Assembly (NCBI GenBank): GCA_910577475.1
Contig: CAJTLJ010000007.1
Location: 62,001-126,000, forward strand
Length of the DNA stretch: 64,000 nt
Direction of reading: 5' to 3'
From: an uncultured Alistipes sp.
GTDB taxonomy: Bacteria; Bacteroidota; Bacteroidia; Bacteroidales; Rikenellaceae
Shown here piece after piece: positions 53,163-61,995 of this stretch. The position numbers were made by a program, and so were the translations under genes. The notes beneath the pieces were generated by a model. That model was not told the origin of the DNA. It saw nothing but the letters and a program-made list of their open reading frames with translations, and did not search any database. The stretch's first letter is position 1, and each line of letters starts with the position of its first letter.

Positions 53163-54536
53163 ATGCAGATCATATTATTATCCGGAGGCAGCGGAAAGCG
53201 GCTTTGGCCCTTGTCGAACGGCGTGCGCTCGAAGCAGTTCCTGCGCCTGCTGCCCGGCCCCGACGGCACGCCCGAGTCGATGACGCAGCGGGTCGTCCGT
53301 CAGATCGCCGAATCCGGCATGCTGGAGAACGCCACCCAACCGAGCGGCTCCGGAATCGTCGTCGCGACGAGCGCTTCTCAGCGCGACGCATTGATGAACC
53401 AGCTGGGCGACCGGGTGGAGATCGTCACCGAACCCGAACGGCGGGACACTTTTCCGGCCATCGCCCTCTCGACGACCTGGCTGCACTCCGTGAAGGGGTG
53501 TTCGCGCGACGAAACGGTCGTCGTCATGCCCTGCGACCCCTATACCGAGGCAGGCTATTTCCGCACCGTGAAGCGGATGGCCGAGGCCGTGGAGCGACAG
53601 GCAGCCGACCTGGTGCTGATGGGCATCCGCCCCACCTGCCCCTCGACGAAATTCGGCTACATCGTTCCGGCACCCGGCGCGCAAACGGACATCCTGCCCG
53701 TGGCCCGCTTCACGGAGAAGCCCGACGCCGCCCGGGCCGCCCGCCTGCTCGAAGAGGGCGCCCTGTGGAACGGAGGAGTCTTCGCCTTCCGGCTGGGCTA
53801 CCTGCTCGACGCCCTGAAGAGCTATCTGCCCGATGCCGCCGGCTTCGAACAGGTACACGCCCGCTACGGCGAGCTGCCGAAGATCAGTTTCGACTACGAG
53901 ATCGTGGAGAAGGCCCGGTCGGTCGCGGCCGTCCCCTTCTCCGGAGAGTGGAAAGACCTGGGTACCTGGAACGCCCTGACCGAGGAGCTCGTGTCGGAGA
54001 GCACGGGAAACGTCATTCTGGGCCGCCACACGGAGAACACGCACGTCGTCAACGAACTGGACCTGCTCGTACTCTGCGAGGGGGTGAAGGACCTGATCGT
54101 GGCCGCCAACTCGGACGGCATTCTGGTCTGCGGCAAGGAGCACAGCGAGGGGATCAAGGAGTACGTGGACAGGCTGAACGTCCGCCCCATGTACGAAGAG
54201 CGCCGCTGGGGATATTATAAGGTATTGGGGCAAACCGACTACGAGGACGGGCACCGCTCCCTTACCAAACTGCTCCACCTGAACGCCGGCTGTTCGATCA
54301 GCTACCAGACCCACGCCCGCCGCGAGGAGGTATGGACCTTCGTCGACGGCGAGGGGCTGCTGGCGCTCGACGGCCGGATCACGAAAGTCGGACGCGGCGA
54401 CGTGGCCCACATCCGCCGCGGAGAGCTCCATGCCGTAAAGGCGCTGACCGATCTGGAGATCATCGAAGTCCAATCCGGTGACGAGCTGGTCGAGGAGGAT
54501 ATCTGCCGCTTCGACTGGAACTGGCCGGAAATGTAG
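53163..54536 (+). CDS. manC: Mannose-1-phosphate guanylyltransferase (ManC-like)
   Basis: The 457-residue protein has the pyrophosphorylase signature LSGGSGKRLWPLSNGVRSKQF, FTEKPD as metal/sugar site, and a C-terminal cupin (YQTHARREEVWTFVDGEGLLALDG) as in ManC/CpsB. It makes GDP-mannose from mannose 1-phosphate and GTP, feeding fucose or mannose into surface glycans. It is divergent from the polysaccharide operon and followed after five bases by a nucleotidyltransferase-like gene. The cupin may give it phosphomannose isomerase activity, as in bifunctional homologues, but its length is near that of the single-function ones. Confidence 0.92.
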   Translation: MQIILLSGGSGKRLWPLSNGVRSKQFLRLLPGPDGTPESMTQRVVRQIAESGMLENATQPSGSGIVVATSASQRDALMNQLGDRVEIVTEPERRDTFPAIALSTTWLHSVKGCSRDETVVVMPCDPYTEAGYFRTVKRMAEAVERQAADLVLMGIRPTCPSTKFGYIVPAPGAQTDILPVARFTEKPDAARAARLLEEGALWNGGVFAFRLGYLLDALKSYLPDAAGFEQVHARYGELPKISFDYEIVEKARSVAAVPFSGEWKDLGTWNALTEELVSESTGNVILGRHTENTHVVNELDLLVLCEGVKDLIVAANSDGILVCGKEHSEGIKEYVDRLNVRPMYEERRWGYYKVLGQTDYEDGHRSLTKLLHLNAGCSISYQTHARREEVWTFVDGEGLLALDGRITKVGRGDVAHIRRGELHAVKALTDLEIIEVQSGDELVEEDICRFDWNWPEM

Positions 54537-54541
54537 CTGCC

Positions 54542-55669
54542 GTGAATCCCTCCGCCGACACCGAACTGCTCTTTCTGCTGCTGCGCTCCGGACTGCACAC
54601 CGAAACACCGGACGACACGGAGCGGCTCCGCACGCTTTGCGCGGAGCACGGGCCCGACTGGCCGCTCCTCTACAGGCTCTCCGCCCGTCAGGGCATGCTG
54701 GCCATCGCGTGGGACGGAGTGGAGCGGCTCGTCCGGGAAGAGGCCATCCCCCCCGAACACCAGCCTTCGCGCACGCAGAAGATCCGGTGGGCGGTCAACG
54801 TGGAGCGGATCGAGCAGACCTATGCCAGACAGTGGGCCGCCGCCTGCGAGCTGGCGGAGCGGTACGCCGCCGCCGGCATCCGGACGGTCGTCCTGAAGGG
54901 TTTCGCCGCCGCCGTCCGCTACCCCGTTCCGGAGCACCGACCCTGCGGCGATCTGGACTGCTTCCTGCCGGGCGCCTACGAGGCGGGCAACCGGCTCGCC
55001 GAACAATTCGGCGCCCGCGTGGAACGGGATTTCTACAAACATTCGCACATCGTCTACAAGGGTCTGATGGTCGAAAACCACCACTTCTGCACGGCCATCC
55101 GCGGAAGCCGCAAGGCCAAACGGCTGGAACGGGCCCTGCAGGAGAACCTTGCGCAGATGCCGCCGACACCCCTGAACGGCTCGCACCTCGAGCTCCCCTC
55201 CCCGCTTTTCAACGCCCTGTTTCTGACCGTCCACGGCTGGGGGCACTTTCTGAACGAGGGGATCACCCTGCGGCAGCTGTGCGACTGGGCCATGCTCCTG
55301 CGCACCGACGGAGAAGCCATCGACTGGGCGCGGTTCCGGGAGCTGATCTCCGGACGCGACCGGGGGATGTACGCCTTCGCCGAGAGCACCCTGCGGCTGG
55401 CGCATGCGATCTTCGGCACGCCGATTCCCGACGGAACCGCCCCCGGAAAGGGCCTTCGAGAGGCCGACAGACGTCTGCTGCGGGACACCCTCTTCGACCG
55501 GAATCCGGTCTACAATACAGAGGGCTCGGACTGGCAGAAACGCTTCAAGATGGTCCGAAACATGCTGAACGACCGCTGGAAATACCGCTGCTTCAGCGAA
55601 ACCTCATCGCTCGGCCAGTTGCTGCGCACGGGGCTCGCCTATCTGCTCGAACGGAACCCCCACCTCTGA
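54542..55669 (+). CDS. Nucleotidyltransferase-like protein (NTP_transf_5 type)
   Basis: The 375-residue protein starts at GTG five bases after manC. The segment VVLKGFAAAVRYPVPEHRPCGDLDCFLPG matches the NTP_transf_5 family, where DLD provides the metal-binding aspartates. The rest is helical. Proteins of this kind are frequent in Bacteroidota surface-polysaccharide loci and next to manC, but no reaction is established for them. It is probably in an operon with manC. Confidence 0.82.
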   Translation: MNPSADTELLFLLLRSGLHTETPDDTERLRTLCAEHGPDWPLLYRLSARQGMLAIAWDGVERLVREEAIPPEHQPSRTQKIRWAVNVERIEQTYARQWAAACELAERYAAAGIRTVVLKGFAAAVRYPVPEHRPCGDLDCFLPGAYEAGNRLAEQFGARVERDFYKHSHIVYKGLMVENHHFCTAIRGSRKAKRLERALQENLAQMPPTPLNGSHLELPSPLFNALFLTVHGWGHFLNEGITLRQLCDWAMLLRTDGEAIDWARFRELISGRDRGMYAFAESTLRLAHAIFGTPIPDGTAPGKGLREADRRLLRDTLFDRNPVYNTEGSDWQKRFKMVRNMLNDRWKYRCFSETSSLGQLLRTGLAYLLERNPHL

Positions 55670-55711
55670 AAGCCGCTTCGAGAGCCCTTTTTCCGGGTTT
55701 CTCAAAAAACA

Positions 55712-55748
55712 TTTGGCGTTTATTAAAAATTTGTCTACTTTTGTAGAC
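55712..55748 (+). promoter_or_regulatory. kduI-kduD promoter with palindromic operator
   Basis: TTTG at 55712-55715, a 20-base spacer and TACTTTTG at 55736-55743 form a near-perfect promoter. The palindrome GTCTAC-TTTT-GTAGAC at 55733-55748 covers the -7 box, so a bound repressor would block RNA polymerase. The regulator is not encoded in the window. Confidence 0.7.
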
Positions 55749-55811
55749 GATTAAAATTGGTCCGCCAATTCCGCCGAAAGTCAAACCAAAAGAACAGAAA
55801 ACCGATAAATT

Positions 55812-56654
55812 ATGAAAACCAATTACGAGATCCGCTATGCGGCGCATCCCGAAGATGCGAAAAACTACGACACCAAGCGCATCCGCCGCGACTTTCTGAT
55901 CGAGAAGGTATTCGCAGCCGATGAGGTGAACATGGTCTACTCGATGTACGACCGCATGGTCGTAGGAGGTGCCATGCCGGTCGGCGAGGTCCTCAAGCTG
56001 GAGGCCATCGACCCACTGAAGGCCCCCTACTTCCTGACCCGTCGCGAAATGGGCATCTTCAACGTCGGCGGCAAGGGCATCGTCAAGGTCGGCGGCGAGA
56101 GCTTCGAACTCGACTATAAGGAGGCCCTCTACCTGGGTTCGGGCGACCGCGAAGTGACCTTCGAGAGCGTCGACGCCGCAAAGCCCGCGAAGTTCTACTT
56201 CAACTCCACGACGGCTCACCGCAACTATCCCGACAAGAAGGTGACGAAGGCCGACGCCGTAGTCGCCCACATGGGTTCGCTGGAGGGATCGAACGAGCGC
56301 AACATCAACAAGATGATCGTAAACCAGGTGCTCCCCACCTGCCAGTTGCAGATGGGCATGACCGAGCTGATGCCGGGCAGCGTATGGAACACCATGCCGG
56401 CCCACGTACACTCGCGCCGCATGGAGGCCTACTTCTACTTCGAGGTGCCCGAGGATCAGGCCGTCTGCCACTTCATGGGCGAGGTCGACGAGACCCGTCA
56501 CCTCTGGATGAAGGGCGACCAGGCCGTGCTGTCGCCCGAGTGGTCGATCCACAGCGCCGCCGCCACGCACAACTACACATTCATCTGGGGCATGGGCGGC
56601 GAAAACCTCGACTACGGAGACCAGGATTTTTCGCTCATTACGGACCTGAAATAA
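55812..56654 (+). CDS. kduI: 5-keto-4-deoxyuronate isomerase KduI
   Basis: The 280-residue protein matches KduI: EIRYAAHPEDAKNYDTKRIRRDFLIEKVF at the start and the zinc-binding cupin motif PAHVHSRRMEAYFYFEVPEDQAVCHFMG with its histidines and glutamate. It turns 5-keto-4-deoxyuronate (DKI), from unsaturated pectin or glycosaminoglycan pieces, into 2,5-diketo-3-deoxygluconate, the substrate of KduD, encoded 57 bases downstream. Control by a palindrome at its promoter is likely. Confidence 0.96.
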   Translation: MKTNYEIRYAAHPEDAKNYDTKRIRRDFLIEKVFAADEVNMVYSMYDRMVVGGAMPVGEVLKLEAIDPLKAPYFLTRREMGIFNVGGKGIVKVGGESFELDYKEALYLGSGDREVTFESVDAAKPAKFYFNSTTAHRNYPDKKVTKADAVVAHMGSLEGSNERNINKMIVNQVLPTCQLQMGMTELMPGSVWNTMPAHVHSRRMEAYFYFEVPEDQAVCHFMGEVDETRHLWMKGDQAVLSPEWSIHSAAATHNYTFIWGMGGENLDYGDQDFSLITDLK

Positions 56655-56711
56655 GGCACCGCGACGGCAAATCAACAAGGAGATACAATAACCTAATATA
56701 ACAGAAAAAAG

Positions 56712-57506
56712 ATGGTGAATTTTTCTTTGGAAGGTAAGGTGGCGTTCGTAACGGGCGCATCTTACGGCATCGGATTCGCTCTGGCAACGGCATTTGCCGA
56801 GGCAGGCGCCAGGATCGTCTTCAACGACATCAAGCAGGAACTGGTCGACAAGGGTCTGGCCGCCTATAAGGAGAAGGGCATCGACGCCAAAGGTTACGTC
56901 TGCGACGTGACGAACGAGGAGCAGGTACAGGCTACCGTCGCCCAGATCGAGAAAGAGGTGGGCGTGATCGACATTCTGGTCAACAACGCCGGTATCATCA
57001 AGCGCATCCCGATGCACGAGATGACCGCCGCCGAGTTCCGCCAGGTGATCGACATCGACCTCAACGGCCCCTTCATCGTATCGAAGGCCGTGATCCCCTC
57101 CATGATCAAGAAGGGCCACGGCAAGATCATCAACATCTGCTCGATGATGTCGGAGCTGGGTCGCGAGACCGTATCGGCATACGCAGCCGCCAAGGGCGGT
57201 CTGAAGATGCTGACCCGCAACATCTGCTCGGAGTACGGCGAGTACAACATCCAGTGCAACGGCATCGGCCCGGGCTACATCGCAACGCCGCAGACCGCTC
57301 CCCTGCGCGAGCGTCAGGCCGACGGTTCGCGCCACCCGTTCGACTCTTTCATCGTAGCCAAGACGCCCGCTGCCCGCTGGGGAACGCCCGAGGATCTGAT
57401 GGGTCCCGCCGTGTTCCTGGCATCGGACGCCTCGAACTTCGTGAACGGCCACGTGCTCTACGTCGACGGCGGTATTCTGGCCTACATCGGCAAGCAGCCG
57501 CAGTAG
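56712..57506 (+). CDS. kduD: 2-dehydro-3-deoxy-D-gluconate 5-dehydrogenase KduD-like
   Basis: The 264-residue SDR has the cofactor loop VTGASYGIGFALA, NNAGIIKRIPMHEM, and the catalytic SerTyrLys with YAAAKGG. The length and the partner kduI point to KduD, which reduces 2,5-diketo-3-deoxygluconate to KDG; gluconate 5-dehydrogenase is the nearest other option. A terminator hairpin follows 21 bases after the stop. Confidence 0.93.
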   Translation: MVNFSLEGKVAFVTGASYGIGFALATAFAEAGARIVFNDIKQELVDKGLAAYKEKGIDAKGYVCDVTNEEQVQATVAQIEKEVGVIDILVNNAGIIKRIPMHEMTAAEFRQVIDIDLNGPFIVSKAVIPSMIKKGHGKIINICSMMSELGRETVSAYAAAKGGLKMLTRNICSEYGEYNIQCNGIGPGYIATPQTAPLRERQADGSRHPFDSFIVAKTPAARWGTPEDLMGPAVFLASDASNFVNGHVLYVDGGILAYIGKQPQ

Positions 57507-57526
57507 CCGACTGCCGACTGCCATGC

Positions 57527-57555
57527 AAACGCGAGGGATCATCCCTCGCGTTTTT
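57527..57555 (+). terminator. Terminator after kduD
   Basis: AACGCGAGGGAT pairs with ATCCCTCGCGTT across one base and is followed by a run of T. Confidence 0.9.
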
Positions 57556-57592
57556 CGTTTCGTCCGATAACAAAAAAGGACCGCAGATGTAC

Positions 57593-57652
57593 TTGTAGTT
57601 TCAAAAACTATTCGTATTTTTACTATCCGCCGGCTCGAAACTTTCCGAGCCG
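57593..57652 (+). promoter_or_regulatory. Candidate promoter and leader dyad of the DUF262 pair
   Basis: TTG at 57593-57595 with TATTTTTA at 57615-57622, 19 bases apart, could be a weak promoter. The perfect dyad CGGCTCG-N8-CGAGCCG at 57631-57652 would lie just after the start of transcription, as an operator or an mRNA hairpin, 28 bases before the start codon. Confidence 0.4.
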
Positions 57653-57680
57653 AAACGACGAAGATTGATTTTTTCACCCC

Positions 57681-59435
57681 ATGTGTCTGAACCCGAAAAT
57701 AACCCCCGAATTGAAAACGGTGCTGGATCAACGTCTTTCGGAGATCAATCCGAATCTGGAAAAGAAACGCTCCAGGAAAACCTGCCTATCCGAAACAGCC
57801 TACAAACGGTGGTGGAACCGCTATGTTCAGGTCTTCACCGAGCTCGATACGGAGGACATTCACTATGAATATTATCAGGGACACGCCTGCCTGCATCTGG
57901 AAGGCCGATACGCTTCGAACGCATTTTCCCGTCAGGCACGCGAGCTGAAGCGAGCCTCGAAAGCATTCGAGGGAGAGATCAAATGGTTGGCTCCGGAACA
58001 GAATTGCATCAGCTGCATCGTGGCCGATCCGGTTAACGGAACGGAGGACCTGATCCGAAAACTGCACCGGCTCCACGAGATCTTCGAGGAGCAGCTGAAA
58101 CGAATCTATCATGCGAAGAGCAGTTTTCGCCCGCTCACCGGTACATACACCCCGCCGCAGTCTCCGGCTTCCCGGCTCGATACAGGGACAGACACCGTAT
58201 CGCTACGAAACTGCAAGATCGAAGAGCTGATGAATCTTCCGCTGGCAATTCCGGATTATCAGCGGATCTATTGCTGGGACCAGAAAGAGATCGTCGCATT
58301 GTGGGAGGATCTGAACGGAATAATCGCCGACCGCCCCTATCACCTCGGAACGATCATCCTGCAACACCGCGAGAACCGATACGAAGTAGTAGACGGCCAG
58401 CAGCGGCTCGTCACGCTCACCCTGCTGCTCTGGGGGCTGGGCTATACCGGCAGCCTTCCGCTTTTGGCGCAGCGGTTCCAAGATACGGATGCCATCCGTC
58501 ACGTCGCCAATGCCAAAGCAGTCATCCGCTCCCTGATCCAGCCCCTGCCCGACAACGAGTTGCAGGATAGAATCATCGGCTGCGTCACTTTTTCGGTTCT
58601 TGTCGTCGAAGGCGAAAACCTGGATCTGGCCTGCACCTTTTTCTCCAATCAGAACTCGAAAGGGGTCAAACTAACGGATTTCGACCTGCTGAAAGCCCAC
58701 CACCTGCGATACATATCGGCCGAACGGCAGGCGATCCACGTCGCCTCGAAATGGACGGAACTGACGGCCGGCAGGGAAAACGACGGACCGCAGATCGAAA
58801 AGTCGCTCGGGCAGCACATCTATCGGATGCGCAAACTGATCCGAAAGCAGAATTTCAACGAATTCGGCCACTACATCCGCGACGAGTTCCGTGCTGCCCC
58901 GCTAATGGATGACATCCCGCCTTTCGGCGAGCGACTCGACTATTACGAACCGATTCAGGGCGGCGCACACTTTTTCGCCTTCGCAGAACATTTCAACAAC
59001 CGATATGCCCAATATATAGAGACGAAGCAGGTCGAGACGCTCCGACGGCATTTCGGCGGTCGCCACAAAGTTTATTCGGAGATCGCCGAAAGCCTGCTGT
59101 TCGCCTATTACCTGAAATTCGGCACTCCCTATCTGTCCGAAGCGCTGTTCTGCATCCTGCTGACTCTGTCGGAGCACCGGTATCAGAAAGCCCGCGCCCT
59201 GCCGGACATGGTGCAGCGCTACGCCCTGGACAGCAACCTGATTCAGATGCTCGAGTTCTCCTCGTCGCCTACCTTCTTTTTTGCCGAATCCTTGCGGGCC
59301 GTCGGAACGGGCGCGGGCGACTACGACCTGACCGGCGTCCGCTGGAACTTCTACAAACAGCTCTGCGAACTTTTCGCCGAACTGAAAGACTTCAGCGACT
59401 CCACCATAATCAAACGTATCGAAGATGAATTCTAA
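57681..59435 (+). CDS. DUF262 protein with an unknown N-terminal domain
   Basis: The 584-residue protein has a N-terminal part of about 150 residues that I do not recognise (IHYEYYQGHACLHLEGRYASN is its most regular piece), a Pro-rich linker, then a DUF262 domain: IPDYQRIYCWD (190-200), HLGTIILQ (221-228), VVDGQQRLVTLTLLLWGL (236-253) and FFSNQNSKGVKLTDFDLLKAHHLRYI (320-345). DUF262 is a ParB/Srx-like NTPase fold found in GmrSD and related anti-phage nucleases. No DUF1524 HNH motif is present at its end. The stop overlaps the next gene, another DUF262 protein, by 11 bases, so both are made from one message. Likely role: the sensing or NTP-binding half of a defence pair (inference). Confidence 0.85.
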   Translation: MCLNPKITPELKTVLDQRLSEINPNLEKKRSRKTCLSETAYKRWWNRYVQVFTELDTEDIHYEYYQGHACLHLEGRYASNAFSRQARELKRASKAFEGEIKWLAPEQNCISCIVADPVNGTEDLIRKLHRLHEIFEEQLKRIYHAKSSFRPLTGTYTPPQSPASRLDTGTDTVSLRNCKIEELMNLPLAIPDYQRIYCWDQKEIVALWEDLNGIIADRPYHLGTIILQHRENRYEVVDGQQRLVTLTLLLWGLGYTGSLPLLAQRFQDTDAIRHVANAKAVIRSLIQPLPDNELQDRIIGCVTFSVLVVEGENLDLACTFFSNQNSKGVKLTDFDLLKAHHLRYISAERQAIHVASKWTELTAGRENDGPQIEKSLGQHIYRMRKLIRKQNFNEFGHYIRDEFRAAPLMDDIPPFGERLDYYEPIQGGAHFFAFAEHFNNRYAQYIETKQVETLRRHFGGRHKVYSEIAESLLFAYYLKFGTPYLSEALFCILLTLSEHRYQKARALPDMVQRYALDSNLIQMLEFSSSPTFFFAESLRAVGTGAGDYDLTGVRWNFYKQLCELFAELKDFSDSTIIKRIEDEF

Positions 59436-61242
59436 CCGATATACACCCGCAAATATCGCAGACGGAAAAATCCGATTCTTCATCCCGCTGTACCAACGAC
59501 TTTTCGCCTGGAGCGCAAACGATGTCGACCGCCTGCTGAAGGATCTGGAACACCATTTCTCCGGCACGGAAAAAGACACTCCCTATTACCTGGGCATTAT
59601 CACGACCGTGACCGACAAGACGACCGATAAAAAGATTCTTGTGGACGGACAGCAGCGGCTGACCGTTTTGATGCTGTTCGCTGTCGTATTCATGAAATAT
59701 TCGGAGAACTGGCGAGCTTTTTTCGACGGAGGAGAACGCATCGAACTATTCGCCAGAAAAGAGGACAGCACGTATCTCCGACAACTGGCCGAAGGCATAA
59801 CGGACGGCACGTATGTAAACGAACGGATGAAGCAGGCCTATGACGTCATCAAGAGATTCGTCGACCGGTTAGAGGACAACGCCCGTCATGCCTTCATCGA
59901 CAGCACTTTTTACCAGACTATGCTCTTCAATTCCGCCCTTCCGGATTCGTATCTCCGGAATCCGGAGTCCTTGAACCGGTATTTCGAAGTGATGAACTCC
60001 GCCGGTGTCAGCCTCGAGCCGCACGAAGTACTGAAAGTCAAGCTTCTCAAGGAGCAGCCCGACCAGCAGCTCCTGCTGAAGATCTGGAATCTGTGTTCGG
60101 ACTTCTCGCGGCCTCTTATTCGGAAACAAGAGAATGTGTCGCTGGAAGATTATCGGGAATCCTATCGGAACCTTTTCTATACGCTTAGCAAAAAAGAGCC
60201 GGTCTTCCGCATTGTCGACCGCCTGAAGGAGATCCCTGCGAACATAAATGCGGAAAGCGAAAAATCGATACCCGCCATTGCGGAGATCCCGACCGAACAG
60301 CACCGATTCGACAACCGATTCGAATTCAAGGAGGAGCGAAGCGTCCTCTCCTTCCCGGAATTTCTGCTGCTGGCACTCGATATCTTCAAAAAACAGAGTG
60401 GAGAATGGGCCTTTCATAGGGTCGACAAACTGAACGAGCGTTTCACGGAGTTGCTGCGGCCGGAAGAGGTTCCTGCGTTCTACACCGAGATGCTGAAACT
60501 GCGTATCGTACTCGACTATTTCGTGATCCGCCGAACCGTGAACGGTACGGACAGCGACTATTCGCTGCTCTTCGCGGACACAGACCACGGCGAACGGCTG
60601 ATGCAGTATGAGGCCATGCTCCATGTTTCCACACCCGCCTACGAATGGATAAAACCGCTGTACGAATACGTACTGTCCACCAGTCGTCCGGATGCCGCCT
60701 CCCTGCTGGTCCGGCTGAAAAAGTGGGACGACAAAAAACATAAAAACAAAGTTCCCGACCTCCAGGCCTTGCGCTATGCCACCGTGGACCGTTATTGGTT
60801 CTGGCGGCTGGACTATTACCTCTGGGAAACTTACACCGATCCGGAAAGAGCCGACAGCGACCGGGAACCGTTGATGGAAGGCGCTGCGCTGGATGCTCTC
60901 AAATCATACAGATTCAAGACGAATCGCTCCATCGAGCACCTTCATCCGCAGAATCAGCGCAAAAACGACACATGGCCGGATACGAATATCGACTCCTTCG
61001 GAAACCTGGCGATGATATCACAAAGCTTCAACTCCCGGCAAAGCAATGACGAAGTGCATGTAAAATTTTCCCGTCTCGAAACACAGATCCGGAACCGAGC
61101 TCTTCAAAGCCTGAAGCTGCTGTTTATGTACCTCGACGCGAAGAGGCACCCCGACGAGTGGTCTCCCGAGAGCTGCGCCGCCCACGAACACAAGATGATC
61201 GCCATCCTGAATGAGTCGTTCGCACCGCCCTGCGATAGCTAA
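59425..61242 (+). CDS. DUF262-DUF1524 protein, GmrSD-like HNH nuclease
   Basis: The 605-residue protein begins directly with the DUF262 core: FFIPLYQRLFAWS (18-30), YYLGIITTV (54-62), LVDGQQRLTVLMLF (72-85) and EVMNSAGVSLEPHEVLKVKLLK (188-209). The end carries a DUF1524 HNH-type nuclease motif: SIEHLHPQNQ (502-511), a downstream W, then FGNLAMISQSFNSRQSN. This is the plan of GmrSD type IV restriction enzymes and of SspE, which use nucleotide binding to license cutting of modified or invading DNA. It overlaps the upstream DUF262 gene by 11 bases. tRNA-Leu follows 59 bases after it. Target is unknown. Confidence 0.88.
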   Translation: MNSNRYTPANIADGKIRFFIPLYQRLFAWSANDVDRLLKDLEHHFSGTEKDTPYYLGIITTVTDKTTDKKILVDGQQRLTVLMLFAVVFMKYSENWRAFFDGGERIELFARKEDSTYLRQLAEGITDGTYVNERMKQAYDVIKRFVDRLEDNARHAFIDSTFYQTMLFNSALPDSYLRNPESLNRYFEVMNSAGVSLEPHEVLKVKLLKEQPDQQLLLKIWNLCSDFSRPLIRKQENVSLEDYRESYRNLFYTLSKKEPVFRIVDRLKEIPANINAESEKSIPAIAEIPTEQHRFDNRFEFKEERSVLSFPEFLLLALDIFKKQSGEWAFHRVDKLNERFTELLRPEEVPAFYTEMLKLRIVLDYFVIRRTVNGTDSDYSLLFADTDHGERLMQYEAMLHVSTPAYEWIKPLYEYVLSTSRPDAASLLVRLKKWDDKKHKNKVPDLQALRYATVDRYWFWRLDYYLWETYTDPERADSDREPLMEGAALDALKSYRFKTNRSIEHLHPQNQRKNDTWPDTNIDSFGNLAMISQSFNSRQSNDEVHVKFSRLETQIRNRALQSLKLLFMYLDAKRHPDEWSPESCAAHEHKMIAILNESFAPPCDS

Positions 61243-61282
61243 AAAATTCGTGCTCATTTTTCGGTAGATAACGAATTTTTCC

Positions 61283-61290
61283 TATCTTTG
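61283..61290 (+). promoter_or_regulatory. -7 box of the tRNA-Leu promoter
   Basis: TATCTTTG lies 11 bases before the first tRNA base; TTTC 20 bases upstream of it may serve as the -33 box. Confidence 0.6.
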
Positions 61291-61301
61291 TAAAACGATC
61301 T

Positions 61302-61383
61302 GCGGATATGGTGTAATTGGTAGCCACGTCAGACTTAGGATCTGATGCCTCACGGCGTGGGGGTTCGAGTCCCTTTATCCGCA
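61302..61383 (+). tRNA. tRNA-Leu (anticodon TAG)
   Basis: The acceptor arms GCGGATA and TATCCGC pair fully, the D arm contains AATTGGTAG, the anticodon stem TCAGA/TCTGA encloses CTTAGGA with anticodon TAG, a long variable arm (TGCCTCACGGCG) marks a class II tRNA, and the T arm reads GGGTTCGAGTCCC. The CCA end is not encoded. A promoter lies just upstream and a terminator directly after. Confidence 0.96.
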
Positions 61384-61384
61384 C

Positions 61385-61412
61385 AAAAGAGACCTTTCAG
61401 GTCTCTTTTTTT
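61385..61412 (+). terminator. Terminator after tRNA-Leu
   Basis: AAAGAGACC pairs with GGTCTCTTT around TTTCA and is followed by more T. It begins two bases after the tRNA. Confidence 0.92.
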
Positions 61413-61562
61413 GTTGCCTATCCTCGGCAACATAAAGCGAATATGCTAAAAATCAATATCTTATATCTTTTCCCAAATTTCGCATCGACGCAATTGAAAG
61501 CATCAAAAAGCATCTTGTCGGGTGACGAAAAGGGAGCAGAGCCTTCGGTAAAAAAGTTGCCC

Positions 61563-61616
61563 CCGAATTAGTATTTAACAATCTGTATATCACAATGTTA
61601 ATACATACTAATTCGG
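61563..61616. repeat. Long imperfect inverted repeat downstream of tRNA-Leu
   Basis: CCGAATTAGTAT at 61563-61574 is exactly complementary to 61605-61616, and TTAACA at 61575-61580 to TGTTAA at 61596-61601, with a 3-base bulge between. The stretch is AT-rich and lies between the tRNA and the first accessory gene. It could be a recombinase, relaxase or replication site. The rest of the 61413-61711 gap holds no gene I can support. Confidence 0.75.
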
Positions 61617-61711
61617 TTAAACGGATAAAGATAACGATAAAATAATTTGAACAATGAAAAACCAGAGTTTCAACATCTTATTCATCATGCGGAGCACCCG
61701 CATAAAAAAGA

Positions 61712-61903
61712 ATGGACTTGCATCAATTTATCCACGCATTACAACAGGAGGCATGCGCCTATCTGAAAGCGTGGCTCGAACAGCTCAAAGAGGAGCCGGC
61801 ATATCTGTTCGACATCCTCGTCGACGTCAACAAGGCCGCACGGATGATTCTCGACCGCATCCAGCCGGGAACCGATCGGGAACCCTGCACCGTGGCAGCG
61901 TAG
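61712..61903 (+). CDS. Small hypothetical protein
   Basis: The frame encodes 63 residues, mostly helical (MDLHQFIHALQQEACAYLKAWLEQLKEEPAYLFDILVDVNKAARMILDR), without signal or membrane segment. The amphipathic pattern and codon use look protein-like, and it lies in line with the DUF4120 gene on the same strand, 92 bases upstream of it. No family is recognised. Confidence 0.5.
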   Translation: MDLHQFIHALQQEACAYLKAWLEQLKEEPAYLFDILVDVNKAARMILDRIQPGTDREPCTVAA

Positions 61904-61995
61904 CTGTCGGCCCGGAGGCCGCTGAAGCGTATCGTATGTCCGGGGCGGAAACAAAAAACAATTCGGATAATATTCTTTCTAAAATACATATCATC

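Noticed and set aside
61443..61571. Possible 42-codon gene after tRNA-Leu (MLKINILYLFPNF...)
   Set aside because: Very short, no family and no ribosome site or operon context; coding value cannot be supported.
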